From Planctomycetota bacterium (GTDB lineage Bacteria; Planctomycetota; Planctomycetia; Pirellulales; Pirellulaceae): a DNA stretch of 62,948 bases. Of the stretch, positions 26,201 through 34,179 are shown piece by piece; the stretch's first letter is position 1, and every line of letters starts with the position of its first letter. The stretch lies in assembly GCA_026692845.1 (NCBI GenBank), contig JAPLNM010000128.1:1-62948 (forward strand). The letters run 5' to 3'. The translations under genes were made by a program, and so were the position numbers. The notes beneath the pieces are model-generated. The model saw only the letters and a program-made list of their open reading frames with translations, was not told the origin of the DNA and ran no database searches.

Positions 26201-26538
26201 GCCGAACGGACCTCGGACAGCACGCGTTGCACATCCTTGACGCTCGGCTCGAGCTGGATGAGCGTAAAGCCGCTGCCTTCTCGACAGATGCTCGTGAGTT
26301 TCTTGATTCCCGCCAGTGACTGAACCGACTCTTCGATTTTTTGGCAGATTCCACTTTCGACTTCGTCGGGCGTGGCGCCCGGATACGGGACGGTCACCAG
26401 GATGACCTCAAGCTGAAACTCCGGAAACGTCTCGCGACGCATCCCAAAGAAACTCGCCATCCCGCCGATCATGATCGCGACGATCAGGAAGTTGATCCCG
26501 GCCATGTGCTTAACAGCCCAGCGAACAATTCCGTTCAT
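23203..26538 (-). CDS. RND-family efflux transporter permease
   Basis: 1111 residues, the inner-membrane proton-driven pump of a tripartite efflux system. The start MNGIVRWAVKHMAGINFLIVAIMIGGMASF is the first membrane helix; VVDDGIVIGENIYAH carries the conserved acidic residues of TM4, and the second half repeats the fold (VNDSIVLVDFINQCIEKGM). The large periplasmic loops are present. A strong AAGGAG precedes the ATG. The gene lies 15 bp after the adaptor gene. No outer-membrane TolC-like gene is in the window. The sequence resembles uncharacterised RND pumps rather than AcrB or a metal exporter, so the substrate is unknown. Confidence 0.94.
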   Translation of the reverse strand: MNGIVRWAVKHMAGINFLIVAIMIGGMASFFGMRRETFPEFQLEVILVTVPYPGATPDEVESGICQKIEESVQSLAGIKKLTSICREGSGFTLIQLEPSVKDVQRVLSEVRSAVDRISVFFPERSEKATVEQITFRTPAIRVAVLGPNHRDEQSELKLRNFAEDVRNRLIELPNVSQAQVVNVKPYQIDVEISEDNLRKYGLTLGQVASIIRKENMELPSGQIRSEGQEILLRGKNKRDLGEDIAKLPLVTQPNGVILTVGDISNVRDEFDDVAALNEINGRPALTISIERTSTEDLLSISDEVQRAVANIPVPEGYALIAWGDESIDVRDRIRMLRENGIQGGIVVFLLLAMFLNLRLAFWVAMGIPISLLGAAIGLYAFGETLNMLTMFAFLMAVGIVVDDGIVIGENIYAHRDMGKTNLQAAIDGAAEVLPSIYSSIATTIIAFIPLFYVSGVMGKFIAVMPVAIIMMLLISLVEATVALPGHLSHESHAPKTMIEKLQYSLMLPILPVERFFDRISKFNNSVLDWFGEQFYGRLLKIFLQYPLLPLALGFSVVALAVGMVRSGKVPFEFFPDLDGKTIVGQVIYPDGTPANITMAAAKRMELALREISQEIADQEQKEGTTKTPPPTDPSSPRGPVKLTFLRVGSAEQGNEGAGDRKSGSHVAQVTAEIHDATVRNVTSEQIIRWWREKAGQFPGAERVTFQAANIGPGGKPLEFKILSPREGIAQLEAAVEEAKAKLATYDGVYDIRDDSNPGKTEFQFTIKDRAQAIGIRQDDLSESIRGAYYGAEVMRLQRDRHEVKLMVRHPIEERRSLADFQDLRVRGPDGIERPITELAEIKVTQGYSEINRLDQMRSITISSELDTTKANATTIAGDLRKTLEADFKTKYPDLRFRWEGQQEETRESFNSLAIGFTVAMAAMYLLLVFEFRSYLQPWIVLAIVPFGIVGAIFGHGIMGLPLTLFSMFGMVTLAGVVVNDSIVLVDFINQCIEKGMKPVDAIINAGSRRLRAVFLTSVTTVAGLLPMLLEKSFQAQALIPMATSLAFGLISSTVLVLLMVPLLYRLYVAVSFTEEQMLGFDPETRVPLPKPSSYTEPVLGHELGSVAKAIG

Positions 26539-26553
26539 AGAAGAACTCCTTTT

Positions 26554-28095
26554 TTACTCTTTGGTCATGGTCTGCTTGGCGGTGCGCACTTTATCGGATC
26601 CGTCGCCGATGAGATTCGCAAGCGGAGAGGTCACGAGCATCGTTCCGGGTTTGAGCCCCTCATCGCCTTCGGCAATCCAATACTCGCCATCGGCCAAATG
26701 GGGTACCCTCAAGATCCGAATCGTTTGGATCCCTTGGACCACTTTGACTTTTCCGATCACCCAGTCGTCGGGGTTGGAAAGGTTCAGGTCCGCAGCGACG
26801 GTCTTCTCGGGAGCTTGTGGCTCAACATCGCTGGCCGCCTCGGGCTCAAAAGTCCAGAGCTGTCCACCGGGCTTGAGGCCCAATTTGGGAATCAGTATCA
26901 ACGATTGCTTAGGCTTTGTCTGGATCTTGACATCGACGAACATGCCTCGGACCAAAGCCGGCAAACCGCCGTTGCCTTCCTCGGTAATCGGCACGCCATT
27001 GCGACGCACGTCGCGTGGGTTGTCGACGGTGATACGCACCGGAACAGTGCGACTTTGTGTGTCGAGCCCAATCCCCTCATAGCGACTTAGCTTGCCGTTC
27101 CATTGATACACCACATCGCTTCGCCCTGCGACTTGGTAAGAAATCTGCACAGGGGTTGGAGGTAGCTCATAACTTGAAGACCGCAGTACCTGGGAAGATG
27201 GATCCTTGAGTCCCCCCTGTGCGAGCTGATCGAGGATCAAAAGCAATTGATCCGTGCGAAGGTTGCAACTGACCTCCACCCGCTCGGTATCTTCGATCAC
27301 GCAAAGCTTATCTCCACGCTGGACATACGAATCCTCTTGGACCGATTCGCTGACGATCACACCCGCGATGGGGGACTTGATCTCGGAGCGATCGAGATTG
27401 ACCTTGGCTTGGGCCAGTTGGGTATCGGCCAATCGTTCAGCCAATTCGATTCTGGCTCTTCGTGTTTGGAGCAATTGCCACTGGTTCTGAAACGTCACCA
27501 CTTGGTTGGCACTGACGATTCTCTGCCGCTTGGCTTGGTCGCGTTCGGTTTCGCTTGCGAAGCCTTCGGGCAAGGAAGCGAGCCTAGTGAGCTCCTTTTC
27601 CTGCAAGACCAGTTCCTCCTCAGCCAGAACCAGCGAGCGTTTAATATTGGAGATCTCTTGATCGAGTTCTCGCTGTTGGGCGTACTCGGTTTCCTTCAAT
27701 GCCGTGATCCGTTCGATTTCAAGTTCGTAATCCTTCGGATTGAGCTTGAGCAAGGGCTCACCTAAATTGACGTAACGTCCAATGCGGCACTTGTCGCTTT
27801 TGAAAACGACCCGACCGGGAACCTCGGCTCCAATGGTGACTTGGCGGTATGGCACGACGGTTCCTGATAGCTCGACATCGAGAGTCTCGATTCCTTGGAA
27901 CTGCTCAAGCCTATCGATAGTGACCATCGGCATTCGGGTCAGAATGACCCGCGGATCCGATGCGTCGTTTTCAACCTGCTTGGGAGCCTGCTGGCCCAAT
28001 CCGAGGTACACAGCAACGCCTGCTGCAGCGATCGCAATCGGGATCAACCAGCCCAAAAGGAGTTTGGAAAGACTTGATTTTTTTGATTCAGTCAT
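26554..28095 (-). CDS. RND efflux periplasmic adaptor (HlyD/AcrA family)
   Basis: 513 residues. One N-terminal membrane anchor (about 10-30, LLLGWLIPIAIAAAGVAVYLGL), then a barrel-sandwich/lipoyl half motif (VTIGAEVPGRVVFKSDKCRIGRYVNLGEPLLKL), a long coiled-coil hairpin (about 130-215, EYAQQRELDQEISNIKRSL...), the second lipoyl half (IKSPIAGVIVSESVQEDSYVQRG) and C-terminal beta-barrel parts. It links the RND permease to an outer-membrane channel. It is longer than the 380-400 residues of AcrA, with extra sequence in the beta-barrel and C-terminal domains. It is the first gene of a two-gene operon. Confidence 0.92.
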   Translation of the reverse strand: MTESKKSSLSKLLLGWLIPIAIAAAGVAVYLGLGQQAPKQVENDASDPRVILTRMPMVTIDRLEQFQGIETLDVELSGTVVPYRQVTIGAEVPGRVVFKSDKCRIGRYVNLGEPLLKLNPKDYELEIERITALKETEYAQQRELDQEISNIKRSLVLAEEELVLQEKELTRLASLPEGFASETERDQAKRQRIVSANQVVTFQNQWQLLQTRRARIELAERLADTQLAQAKVNLDRSEIKSPIAGVIVSESVQEDSYVQRGDKLCVIEDTERVEVSCNLRTDQLLLILDQLAQGGLKDPSSQVLRSSSYELPPTPVQISYQVAGRSDVVYQWNGKLSRYEGIGLDTQSRTVPVRITVDNPRDVRRNGVPITEEGNGGLPALVRGMFVDVKIQTKPKQSLILIPKLGLKPGGQLWTFEPEAASDVEPQAPEKTVAADLNLSNPDDWVIGKVKVVQGIQTIRILRVPHLADGEYWIAEGDEGLKPGTMLVTSPLANLIGDGSDKVRTAKQTMTKE

Positions 28096-28194
28096 AGAGA
28101 AGTAAGTCTGGATGAGTCTTCAATCGATAGGCTCTCCATAGTAGTAAGAAGCCGAATTTTTTACAGGGCTTATTTTTCTCCGGGGATCAATGCC

Positions 28195-28225
28195 AAGACG
28201 CACGGGGCAAGACCCCGTGCGTCTT
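28195..28225 (-). terminator. perfect 13-bp inverted repeat behind the oxidoreductase gene
   Basis: AAGACGCACGGGG and its exact complement are separated by five bases. It follows the stop of the Gfo/Idh/MocA gene by about 100 bp and precedes the efflux operon. There is no T run on the minus strand, so it may be a factor-dependent terminator or a dispersed palindromic repeat. Confidence 0.4.
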
Positions 28226-28322
28226 AGGTTTTCGGTTGCTGTTTCGGACCATCCGAACCGCAAAATCGTTAAGATCGGCCGGTTTGACATTGGCCGGTAA
28301 AGATCGCACCGGAATTGAAAAT

Positions 28323-29657
28323 TTACAGTTCGTAACCTGCTCGGTAAGCAGGTTTGATCATCGAGTCGAACTCGCTGGTTCCCTTGACCTTGAGGTTCTC
28401 TGCATCCCACTCGAGCTTGGCGCTGGAGACTTGCTGACCCTCTTGCTTGCTTCGGCCTGCGGCCCAAACGGCTAGGTTCCCCAGTAGGATCACTTCGGTC
28501 ATCTTGCCGGCATAGTTCGCGAAGTTCGACCAAGTCGGCTTGCCGGTCTTGATCGCGATCGCGAATTCCTTGAAGTGTCCTGGGCTGCGTTCGAAGTCGA
28601 CTTCTTTGTCCTCGACTCCGGTAAAGAGGCACTCGGCGCCGTAATCGTTCGGCGAGTACATCTTGCCTTTGTCGCCGATGATGAGCAATCCGCTGTCGCT
28701 TCGTTTGCGTCCTTCGAGCAACTCCGGATCGACCTTGTTACCACCGTCGTACCAAATCATATTGATCGCCGGACGGTTCTTGGTAGGTGCGAATTCGAAG
28801 TTGATTTTCGAGGAGCCAGGGAATGTTTCGCCGTTGTGACCGGTCGTGGTCGCTTGGACGCTCACGGGATTGACCAGGTCGCAGCCTGCGAAGGCGACGT
28901 TGAGGGTATGGCAAGCCATATCGCCAAGTGCACCGGTTCCGAAGGCCCAGAAACCACGCCACTTGAAGGGGTGGTAGGCTGCATTGTAAGGACGCATTTC
29001 GACTGGGCCGATGAATTCATCCCAATGGAGTTCCTTGGGAATCGGCTGTTCTTCAGGGCGTGGGATGCCTTGAGGCCACACGGGACGGTTGGTCCAAATG
29101 TGGATTTCTTTGACATTGCCCAGAATGCCTGCCTTGAGCTTGGCCGCAGAGCTTCGAAGCCCCGGGCTCTCGGAGCCTTGGTTCCCCATCTGGGTGGCGA
29201 CCTTGGAACTGGCTGCAAGCTCAGCAATTTTGCGAGCTTCCCAAATCGTCCTGGTCAATGGTTTTTGAGTGTAACAGGCCTTACCCATCTTGAGCGCCAT
29301 GCCGGTGGCCACCGCGTGGGTGTGGTCCGGGGTGCTGACGGTCACCGCATCGATGTCTTTGCCGACCTTGTCGAACATCTTTCGAAAGTCATTGAAGGTT
29401 TGAGCATCCTCAAAGTCTTCATCTTTCTTTCGACCATTGAGGGTGTTGTCGTCGACATCGCAGATCGCGACGATCTTTCCATTGTTGGCTGCATCCTTCG
29501 AGTCGCTGGAGCCTTTGCCCCCGACTCCGATACAAGCGAAACGAATTTCTTCGATCGCAGAACGACTTTCCTTGGGAGCAATTCCTCCAGCTACCCAATA
29601 ACCAGCCGTAACAGCCGTAGTGGATTGGAGGAAGCGTCGACGATTTTTATGGGTCAT
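28323..29657 (-). CDS. Tat-exported Gfo/Idh/MocA family oxidoreductase
   Basis: 444 residues. The N-terminus NRRRFLQSTTAVTAGYWVAGG is a twin-arginine signal. The Rossmann part starts RFACIGVGGKGSSD and includes AICDVDD, STPDHTHAVATGMALKMGK and YTQKPLT, where the Lys of the family's EKP-type motif is kept and Glu is replaced by Gln. The C-terminal alpha/beta domain ends with EFDSMIKPAYRAGYEL. The family acts on sugars or sugar derivatives with tightly bound NAD(P). It is monocistronic by spacing, with about 300 bp upstream before a divergent small gene. Confidence 0.92.
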   Translation of the reverse strand: MTHKNRRRFLQSTTAVTAGYWVAGGIAPKESRSAIEEIRFACIGVGGKGSSDSKDAANNGKIVAICDVDDNTLNGRKKDEDFEDAQTFNDFRKMFDKVGKDIDAVTVSTPDHTHAVATGMALKMGKACYTQKPLTRTIWEARKIAELAASSKVATQMGNQGSESPGLRSSAAKLKAGILGNVKEIHIWTNRPVWPQGIPRPEEQPIPKELHWDEFIGPVEMRPYNAAYHPFKWRGFWAFGTGALGDMACHTLNVAFAGCDLVNPVSVQATTTGHNGETFPGSSKINFEFAPTKNRPAINMIWYDGGNKVDPELLEGRKRSDSGLLIIGDKGKMYSPNDYGAECLFTGVEDKEVDFERSPGHFKEFAIAIKTGKPTWSNFANYAGKMTEVILLGNLAVWAAGRSKQEGQQVSSAKLEWDAENLKVKGTSEFDSMIKPAYRAGYEL

Positions 29658-29968
29658 GGCTACTCTGCAAAAAACAAAAAGAGAGGTTGTAAAAGGCTTG
29701 GCGGATCGGAGTCCGAAAGCCAGACTAATCGTAAAAGGTACCCGAAGCCACTGCGGATTTCAAACCGTGCCTACCTGAGGGCCTGTTGAATGGCTTGGAT
29801 GCATCGTGACGATTTTTTGGTTTCGTGGGACTTCCCTAGCTTTTTTCCACGATTTCCCTAGCTGGATGTCAAATTCCCAGCCCCTAACAGACCGAAGAAC
29901 TCTCCAAAGGACCCTCAGAAAAGTCTTAATCAAAATCTCTTTTTGAACCCAAGGTGCCCGGAGTGAAG
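29658..29968. other. intergenic gap between divergent genes
   Basis: About 310 bp. Nothing beyond presumptive promoters for the two divergent genes. It includes a near-repeat of CCCTAGCT (29833-29865); I see no gene, RNA or mobile element. Confidence 0.5.
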
Positions 29969-30256
29969 ATGTTCCTGCGACCTGCCAACCTGTACCGAGC
30001 CTTCTTCTGCGCCCTCGGTCTGATGATGATCATCGTCGGCTTGGAATGCTTGGCAATCGAAAGCGCTTTGTTTGCACCCGGTATTTTTGAAGACACCAAA
30101 GCCGCTCTGCAGCAAAACGCTTGGCTCAACTCCCAGCCCGTAATGCCCCAAGGAAAAATCTTTCAACCCAAGGACTGGTTTCCCTGGTCCTTGCTAGCCG
30201 TCGGAAGCATCGTAGCGATCTACTCCCAAGCGGTTCGCAAACCGTCGATGATCTAA
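29969..30256 (+). CDS. small two-helix membrane protein of unknown function
   Basis: 95 residues from the ATG at 29969, chosen because GGAG lies 5 bases upstream; a GTG at 29954 is an alternative. There are two membrane helices: AFFCALGLMMIIVGLECLAI (about 11-30) and WSLLAVGSIVAIYSQAV (about 73-89), with a 40-residue soluble loop between them. It is convergent with the next gene (stops 9 bp apart). I do not recognise the family; it is probably conserved in planctomycetes given the clean signals. Confidence 0.7.
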   Translation: MFLRPANLYRAFFCALGLMMIIVGLECLAIESALFAPGIFEDTKAALQQNAWLNSQPVMPQGKIFQPKDWFPWSLLAVGSIVAIYSQAVRKPSMI

Positions 30257-30265
30257 GGCAGGTAT

Positions 30266-31270
30266 TTAAGCTGCGTAGCGATACTGGATCCATTTGCTCA
30301 GAGCGATCATCGACAGTTCCGCGACGATCGAGGTGAGTCGAACCACAATGGTCGCTATCAACGCGATCGGCTCTGGAACAATCGACAAGAGGATCGAAAT
30401 CGAAGCCAGTTCTCTTGCCAAGGCCCCTCCGGGCAACATCGAAAGAAAACCGGCAAGCGCCCCGAGACTCATGCTCGCGACGCAAACGATCCAACTGTGC
30501 AAGCCCTCTAGCCCAGTGGCAGATGCGGGTTGCAAATCCACAAGCGATTGAAGCACGAGCCAAAGCGATGTGCCTTGCAAGAGCCAACCGAGCAGGCTCC
30601 ATAGCACCGTGCGGTTCATCAGTTGTGCATCGATCGCTCGGACGACCGATTCGGGCATGTTCCCAATCCGACTCTTTGCGATCCAACCGACGATGAACCG
30701 AAACGGTTGCGGACAGATCACCAACAGCGCCCCAGGGATCCCGGCTAGGGCCGAAAGCTGAAACCACCGAGAGCATTCGATCCACTGCACAAGAACCGCT
30801 CCTAGGATGGCACCCGTGGCAATACTCGTGAGCGTCTCGATAAAGACGCTCACGATCGCAGGTCGTACGATCACTCCGTGGCGATGCAACTCGCTGACCC
30901 TCAGCAATACCGCCATCGCCTTGCCAGGTACATACTTGCCAAAATGGCCCAGAAAATAAGCGTACATGGAATCTGCCCAGTGGACGCTCTGACCAAAGTC
31001 CCTGAGGATCGCTTGCCACGCGATGCACGGAGGCACGAGCGCCACGGCCCCGAAAAAAACACTCAGAACCCAATAGCTCCAACGGACCGATTTCCAATCG
31101 AGCGGAACTTCGCTTTTTGATAGCTCCAAACCCGCGCGACGAAGCGCCAAGCCAAAGAAAAACAAGGCAAGAGCCCAAATCGTAAAACGCAACGCCATGG
31201 GTACCCATCGACGCCGTTGGACAATTCTATGCACAGGCTCCGGCACCTGAGGCTCTGTCGGTGGATGCAA
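30266..31270 (-). CDS. UPF0104/YbhN-type membrane protein (LPG synthase membrane-domain family)
   Basis: 334 residues, about eight membrane helices. The motif GHFGKYVPGKAMAVL near residue 110 and LSMLPGGALARE near 275 are hallmarks of the lysylphosphatidylglycerol synthase membrane-domain/UPF0104 family. The soluble aminoacyl-transferase domain of MprF is absent, so lipid aminoacylation is not implied; family members have been linked to lipid flipping or transfer. The TTG at 31270 is the longest start; an ATG at 31198 directly before the first helix is an alternative. Confidence 0.82.
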   Translation of the reverse strand: MHPPTEPQVPEPVHRIVQRRRWVPMALRFTIWALALFFFGLALRRAGLELSKSEVPLDWKSVRWSYWVLSVFFGAVALVPPCIAWQAILRDFGQSVHWADSMYAYFLGHFGKYVPGKAMAVLLRVSELHRHGVIVRPAIVSVFIETLTSIATGAILGAVLVQWIECSRWFQLSALAGIPGALLVICPQPFRFIVGWIAKSRIGNMPESVVRAIDAQLMNRTVLWSLLGWLLQGTSLWLVLQSLVDLQPASATGLEGLHSWIVCVASMSLGALAGFLSMLPGGALARELASISILLSIVPEPIALIATIVVRLTSIVAELSMIALSKWIQYRYAA

Positions 31271-31342
31271 AATAACTCGGCCCGTGTTAGAATCCCGGCC
31301 ATATAGCCCCGAAACGAAAACATCATCTTAAACCTGGTCTCT

Positions 31343-33100
31343 ATGGCTCGCTACATCTCTTTTGCTGTTCTGCTTGCGATCCTAACCCTCATCGGGATGC
31401 TGTTCTACAAGGTCATGATCGGTTTCTTTGTACCGGTCTTCATCGCCGTAGTCCTGGTCGTCGTTTTCCAACCGCTTCACCGCTGGGTGCTCAAGAAAAC
31501 CAAAGGACGTAACCACCTCGCCGCCTCGCTCACGACGCTCCTGATCATCGGCAGCGTTCTGGTGCCGGCCGGCGTGATCGTAGGACTCGCTGGTGTCCAA
31601 GGATTCAAGCTCCTCGGGGAATTCAACGAATCAAACGTTCGGCTCGGATTGAGCCGACTACGCTCCAATAAATTCATCAATCTGGAATCACCCGCCGCGG
31701 TTCAATTCCGCTCGATCGATGCGAAACTCGCCGAAATCAAAAAGGTCGTCGCCGAGTCGACCAGCTATGCAGAGGTCACCGACCCCCAAGGCCGCATGGC
31801 TGGCGATATCGCCGATGTACGAAACCGCTTAAAGGAAATCCCCGATGCGATTCTCGAACACGCCAAAGACAAAGCCGTCAATCTCTCCAAGCTCCACTCG
31901 GCGAACCAAGCAAACAAGAACAACGGCAAGCCTCACCTCGACGTCCAGGTCCGGCAGAAAATCGAAGCCTACCTGCAATCGACCTTCGAGCAAATCCGTC
32001 AACTCACCTCGAGCTTGCCCGATTTCCTCGATAACGCTCCTGCTCCCGAGGATCTCGAAAATCACCTCGAACAACTCAGGGAACAAGCCGGCACGATCAA
32101 GTCGCAAATCATGGCGATCGACGGACTGGATCCTGCCTGGATCGAACCCTTGTCACGGACCCGAACCTTTCTGATCGATCAGACGCTCGAGGCCTCGATC
32201 GCCTCGGCGGAATTGAACAATTCATTAAAAAGTCTTGCTCCCTCGGACATCGGGAATCTTACGAGCCTCCAAGAATCCGTCTGGAGTACCGATGCCTCCT
32301 GGCAAGCCTGCCGAGAAAATCTATCCGGAGGCCGCTTCGTCGGGATCCTCAAGGAACTCGCGAATCCATCGCCTGAACAAGTCCGACAAAACCTCGACAA
32401 CCTGCTGGCTTACCTACAACCCCAACTGATCAGTTTCGGGGGCGGTTCGGTCACTTTCGTCATCAAGCTTCTCGTCGGCCTGACGATCTTGCTCGTATCG
32501 CTCTACTTCTTCCTGTGCGATGGGCCCTCGATGGTCCGTACCCTGATGGACCTGAGTCCCCTGGACAACCGCTACGAAGAAGAACTCCTCGCGGAGTTCG
32601 ATCGCACATCGCGCGCAATCGTCGTAGCGACGATCCTCTCGGCCGTCGCCCAAGGCCTCGCGGCAGGAATCGCTTACTATTTCCTAGGCGCACCCTCGGT
32701 GTTTTTGCTCACAGCCCTGACGATCGTCTGCGCTCTGATACCGTTTGTCGGAACGGCCATCGTTTGGGTACCTGTAGCCATTTATATGGCACTCTACCAA
32801 GACAAAATGCCCAACGCGATCATCTTGGCTGTCTACGCCCTTTTGATCGTCGGGACAATCGATAATTTAATCAAAATGCTTATCCTCCATGGTCAGAGCC
32901 AACTCCACCCCCTGTTGGCCCTGTTGAGTGTCCTCGGTGGACTCCAAGCCCTGGGGCCGATCGGAATTCTCATCGGCCCGCTGGCCGTGACACTTCTGCA
33001 AACCACGCTGAGTATTCTGCGCCGTGAACTCTCGGATTTCAACGCAGTCCCCGATCCGGCCGCCAACGCAATTCCAAAGGAATTGAGCCAGAATACTTAA
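31343..33100 (+). CDS. AI-2E family (UPF0118) permease with large soluble insert
   Basis: 585 residues against about 350 in typical members. N-terminal helices (3-40 and about 63-90) are followed by a charged, helical insert of about 250 residues (about 110-350), then the conserved helices (TFVIKLLVGLTILLVSLYFFLCDGPSM, TILSAVAQGLAAGIAYYFLG, LTIVCALIPFVGTAIVWVP, PIGILIGPLAVTLLQ). Members of the family export AI-2 or act as Na+/H+ antiporters. The insert is probably periplasmic and its role is unknown. Confidence 0.9.
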   Translation: MARYISFAVLLAILTLIGMLFYKVMIGFFVPVFIAVVLVVVFQPLHRWVLKKTKGRNHLAASLTTLLIIGSVLVPAGVIVGLAGVQGFKLLGEFNESNVRLGLSRLRSNKFINLESPAAVQFRSIDAKLAEIKKVVAESTSYAEVTDPQGRMAGDIADVRNRLKEIPDAILEHAKDKAVNLSKLHSANQANKNNGKPHLDVQVRQKIEAYLQSTFEQIRQLTSSLPDFLDNAPAPEDLENHLEQLREQAGTIKSQIMAIDGLDPAWIEPLSRTRTFLIDQTLEASIASAELNNSLKSLAPSDIGNLTSLQESVWSTDASWQACRENLSGGRFVGILKELANPSPEQVRQNLDNLLAYLQPQLISFGGGSVTFVIKLLVGLTILLVSLYFFLCDGPSMVRTLMDLSPLDNRYEEELLAEFDRTSRAIVVATILSAVAQGLAAGIAYYFLGAPSVFLLTALTIVCALIPFVGTAIVWVPVAIYMALYQDKMPNAIILAVYALLIVGTIDNLIKMLILHGQSQLHPLLALLSVLGGLQALGPIGILIGPLAVTLLQTTLSILRRELSDFNAVPDPAANAIPKELSQNT

Positions 33101-33145
33101 TTTCATTGCGGGTGATTTCATTGCCGGCGATTTCACTGCCGGTCG
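33101..33145. repeat. three 15-bp tandem units
   Basis: TTTCATTGCGGGTGA, TTTCATTGCCGGCGA and TTTCACTGCCGGTCG follow each other directly behind the permease stop, between two convergent genes. Confidence 0.7.
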
Positions 33146-33169
33146 GGAGTTTCAGTTCCCGATTCGAAA

Positions 33170-34108
33170 TCAACCCACGCGCTTCATCACCGTATCGAGT
33201 GTCGGCTTGATCGCCGCAGCACTGGCTCGCAATCCCTGCAACTCCTTAGGCCACAAATCGATCTCGACGCGCTGCACGGCTCCGGTCCGACCGACGACCG
33301 TCGGTATACTGATCGCCACATCGCGAATGCCATAGCAAGCTCCATCTTGGACCGTGCTGACAGGCAAAATGCGGTTTTGATCCAACGCGATCGCATGGAT
33401 CACGTCCCGAATCGCAATGCCGACTGCAAAGCCCGCTCCACCCTTTTTCGAAAGGCACTCGGCCCCTGAACCCTTGGTCCGTGTGAAGATTTTTTCGGCC
33501 AAGATGCTATTCCAACCCGGATACTTCTCTAGTGACAATCCACCGACGGTTGCACTCGACCAAATCGGTACCATGCTGTCGCCATGCTCACCCAAAATCA
33601 ACGCTCGGGTCTGTGTCGGCGATGCCTTCAATGCATCGGAAATCAACGAGCAGAACCGAATGGTATCCAACTGGGTTCCTAGTCCAAGCACCTGAGATAC
33701 AGGCAACCCAAGCTTGCTGGCAGCAAGCGAAGTCAAAATATCGACCGGGTTGGAGACCACGACGACCACCGCCGACTTTTTAACTCCCACCTTCTGAATC
33801 TCCGTCAGAATCGAGGAGAACAAATCGGTATTCCGATTGATCAAATCCAATCGCGATTCTTCAGGCTTGCGCCTGAGTCCTGCGGTGATGCAGATCACGT
33901 CCGAATTCGGTACGTGTTCGTATCCACCCGAGGTAAGCAATTGATCTGCGATGCTTGGCGATCCGTGCATCAGGTCTAGCGCATGGCCTGCAGCAAGATT
34001 CGCATTAACATCCAAGAGAGCGATCTCGCGCACAATTCCGCCGCACTGAAGAGCGTACGCAGCGCACGAGCCGACCAATCCTCCCCCACCGATGATACTG
34101 ACTTTCAT
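33170..34108 (-). CDS. BMC-associated lactate/malate dehydrogenase family protein
   Basis: 312 residues, an NAD-dependent 2-hydroxyacid dehydrogenase of the LDH/MDH family. GGGGLVGSCAAYAL is the nucleotide loop, LLDVN supplies the acidic NAD residue, and GEHGDSMVP holds the catalytic His. The substrate loop reads AGLRRKPEESRLDL; Arg80 aligns with position 102, which is Gln in lactate and Arg in malate dehydrogenases, so a dicarboxylate substrate is suggested. It is the last gene of the BMC operon, 71 bp behind the aldolase. Its role in the compartment, probably NAD/NADH recycling, is inference. Confidence 0.88.
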   Translation of the reverse strand: MKVSIIGGGGLVGSCAAYALQCGGIVREIALLDVNANLAAGHALDLMHGSPSIADQLLTSGGYEHVPNSDVICITAGLRRKPEESRLDLINRNTDLFSSILTEIQKVGVKKSAVVVVVSNPVDILTSLAASKLGLPVSQVLGLGTQLDTIRFCSLISDALKASPTQTRALILGEHGDSMVPIWSSATVGGLSLEKYPGWNSILAEKIFTRTKGSGAECLSKKGGAGFAVGIAIRDVIHAIALDQNRILPVSTVQDGACYGIRDVAISIPTVVGRTGAVQRVEIDLWPKELQGLRASAAAIKPTLDTVMKRVG

Positions 34109-34179
34109 GTTCTATTCCTAAATGAATTGCTTGTTGGGTTATTCTGACGACTCCGAAGACGCATGGCTTCGGTCGACAA

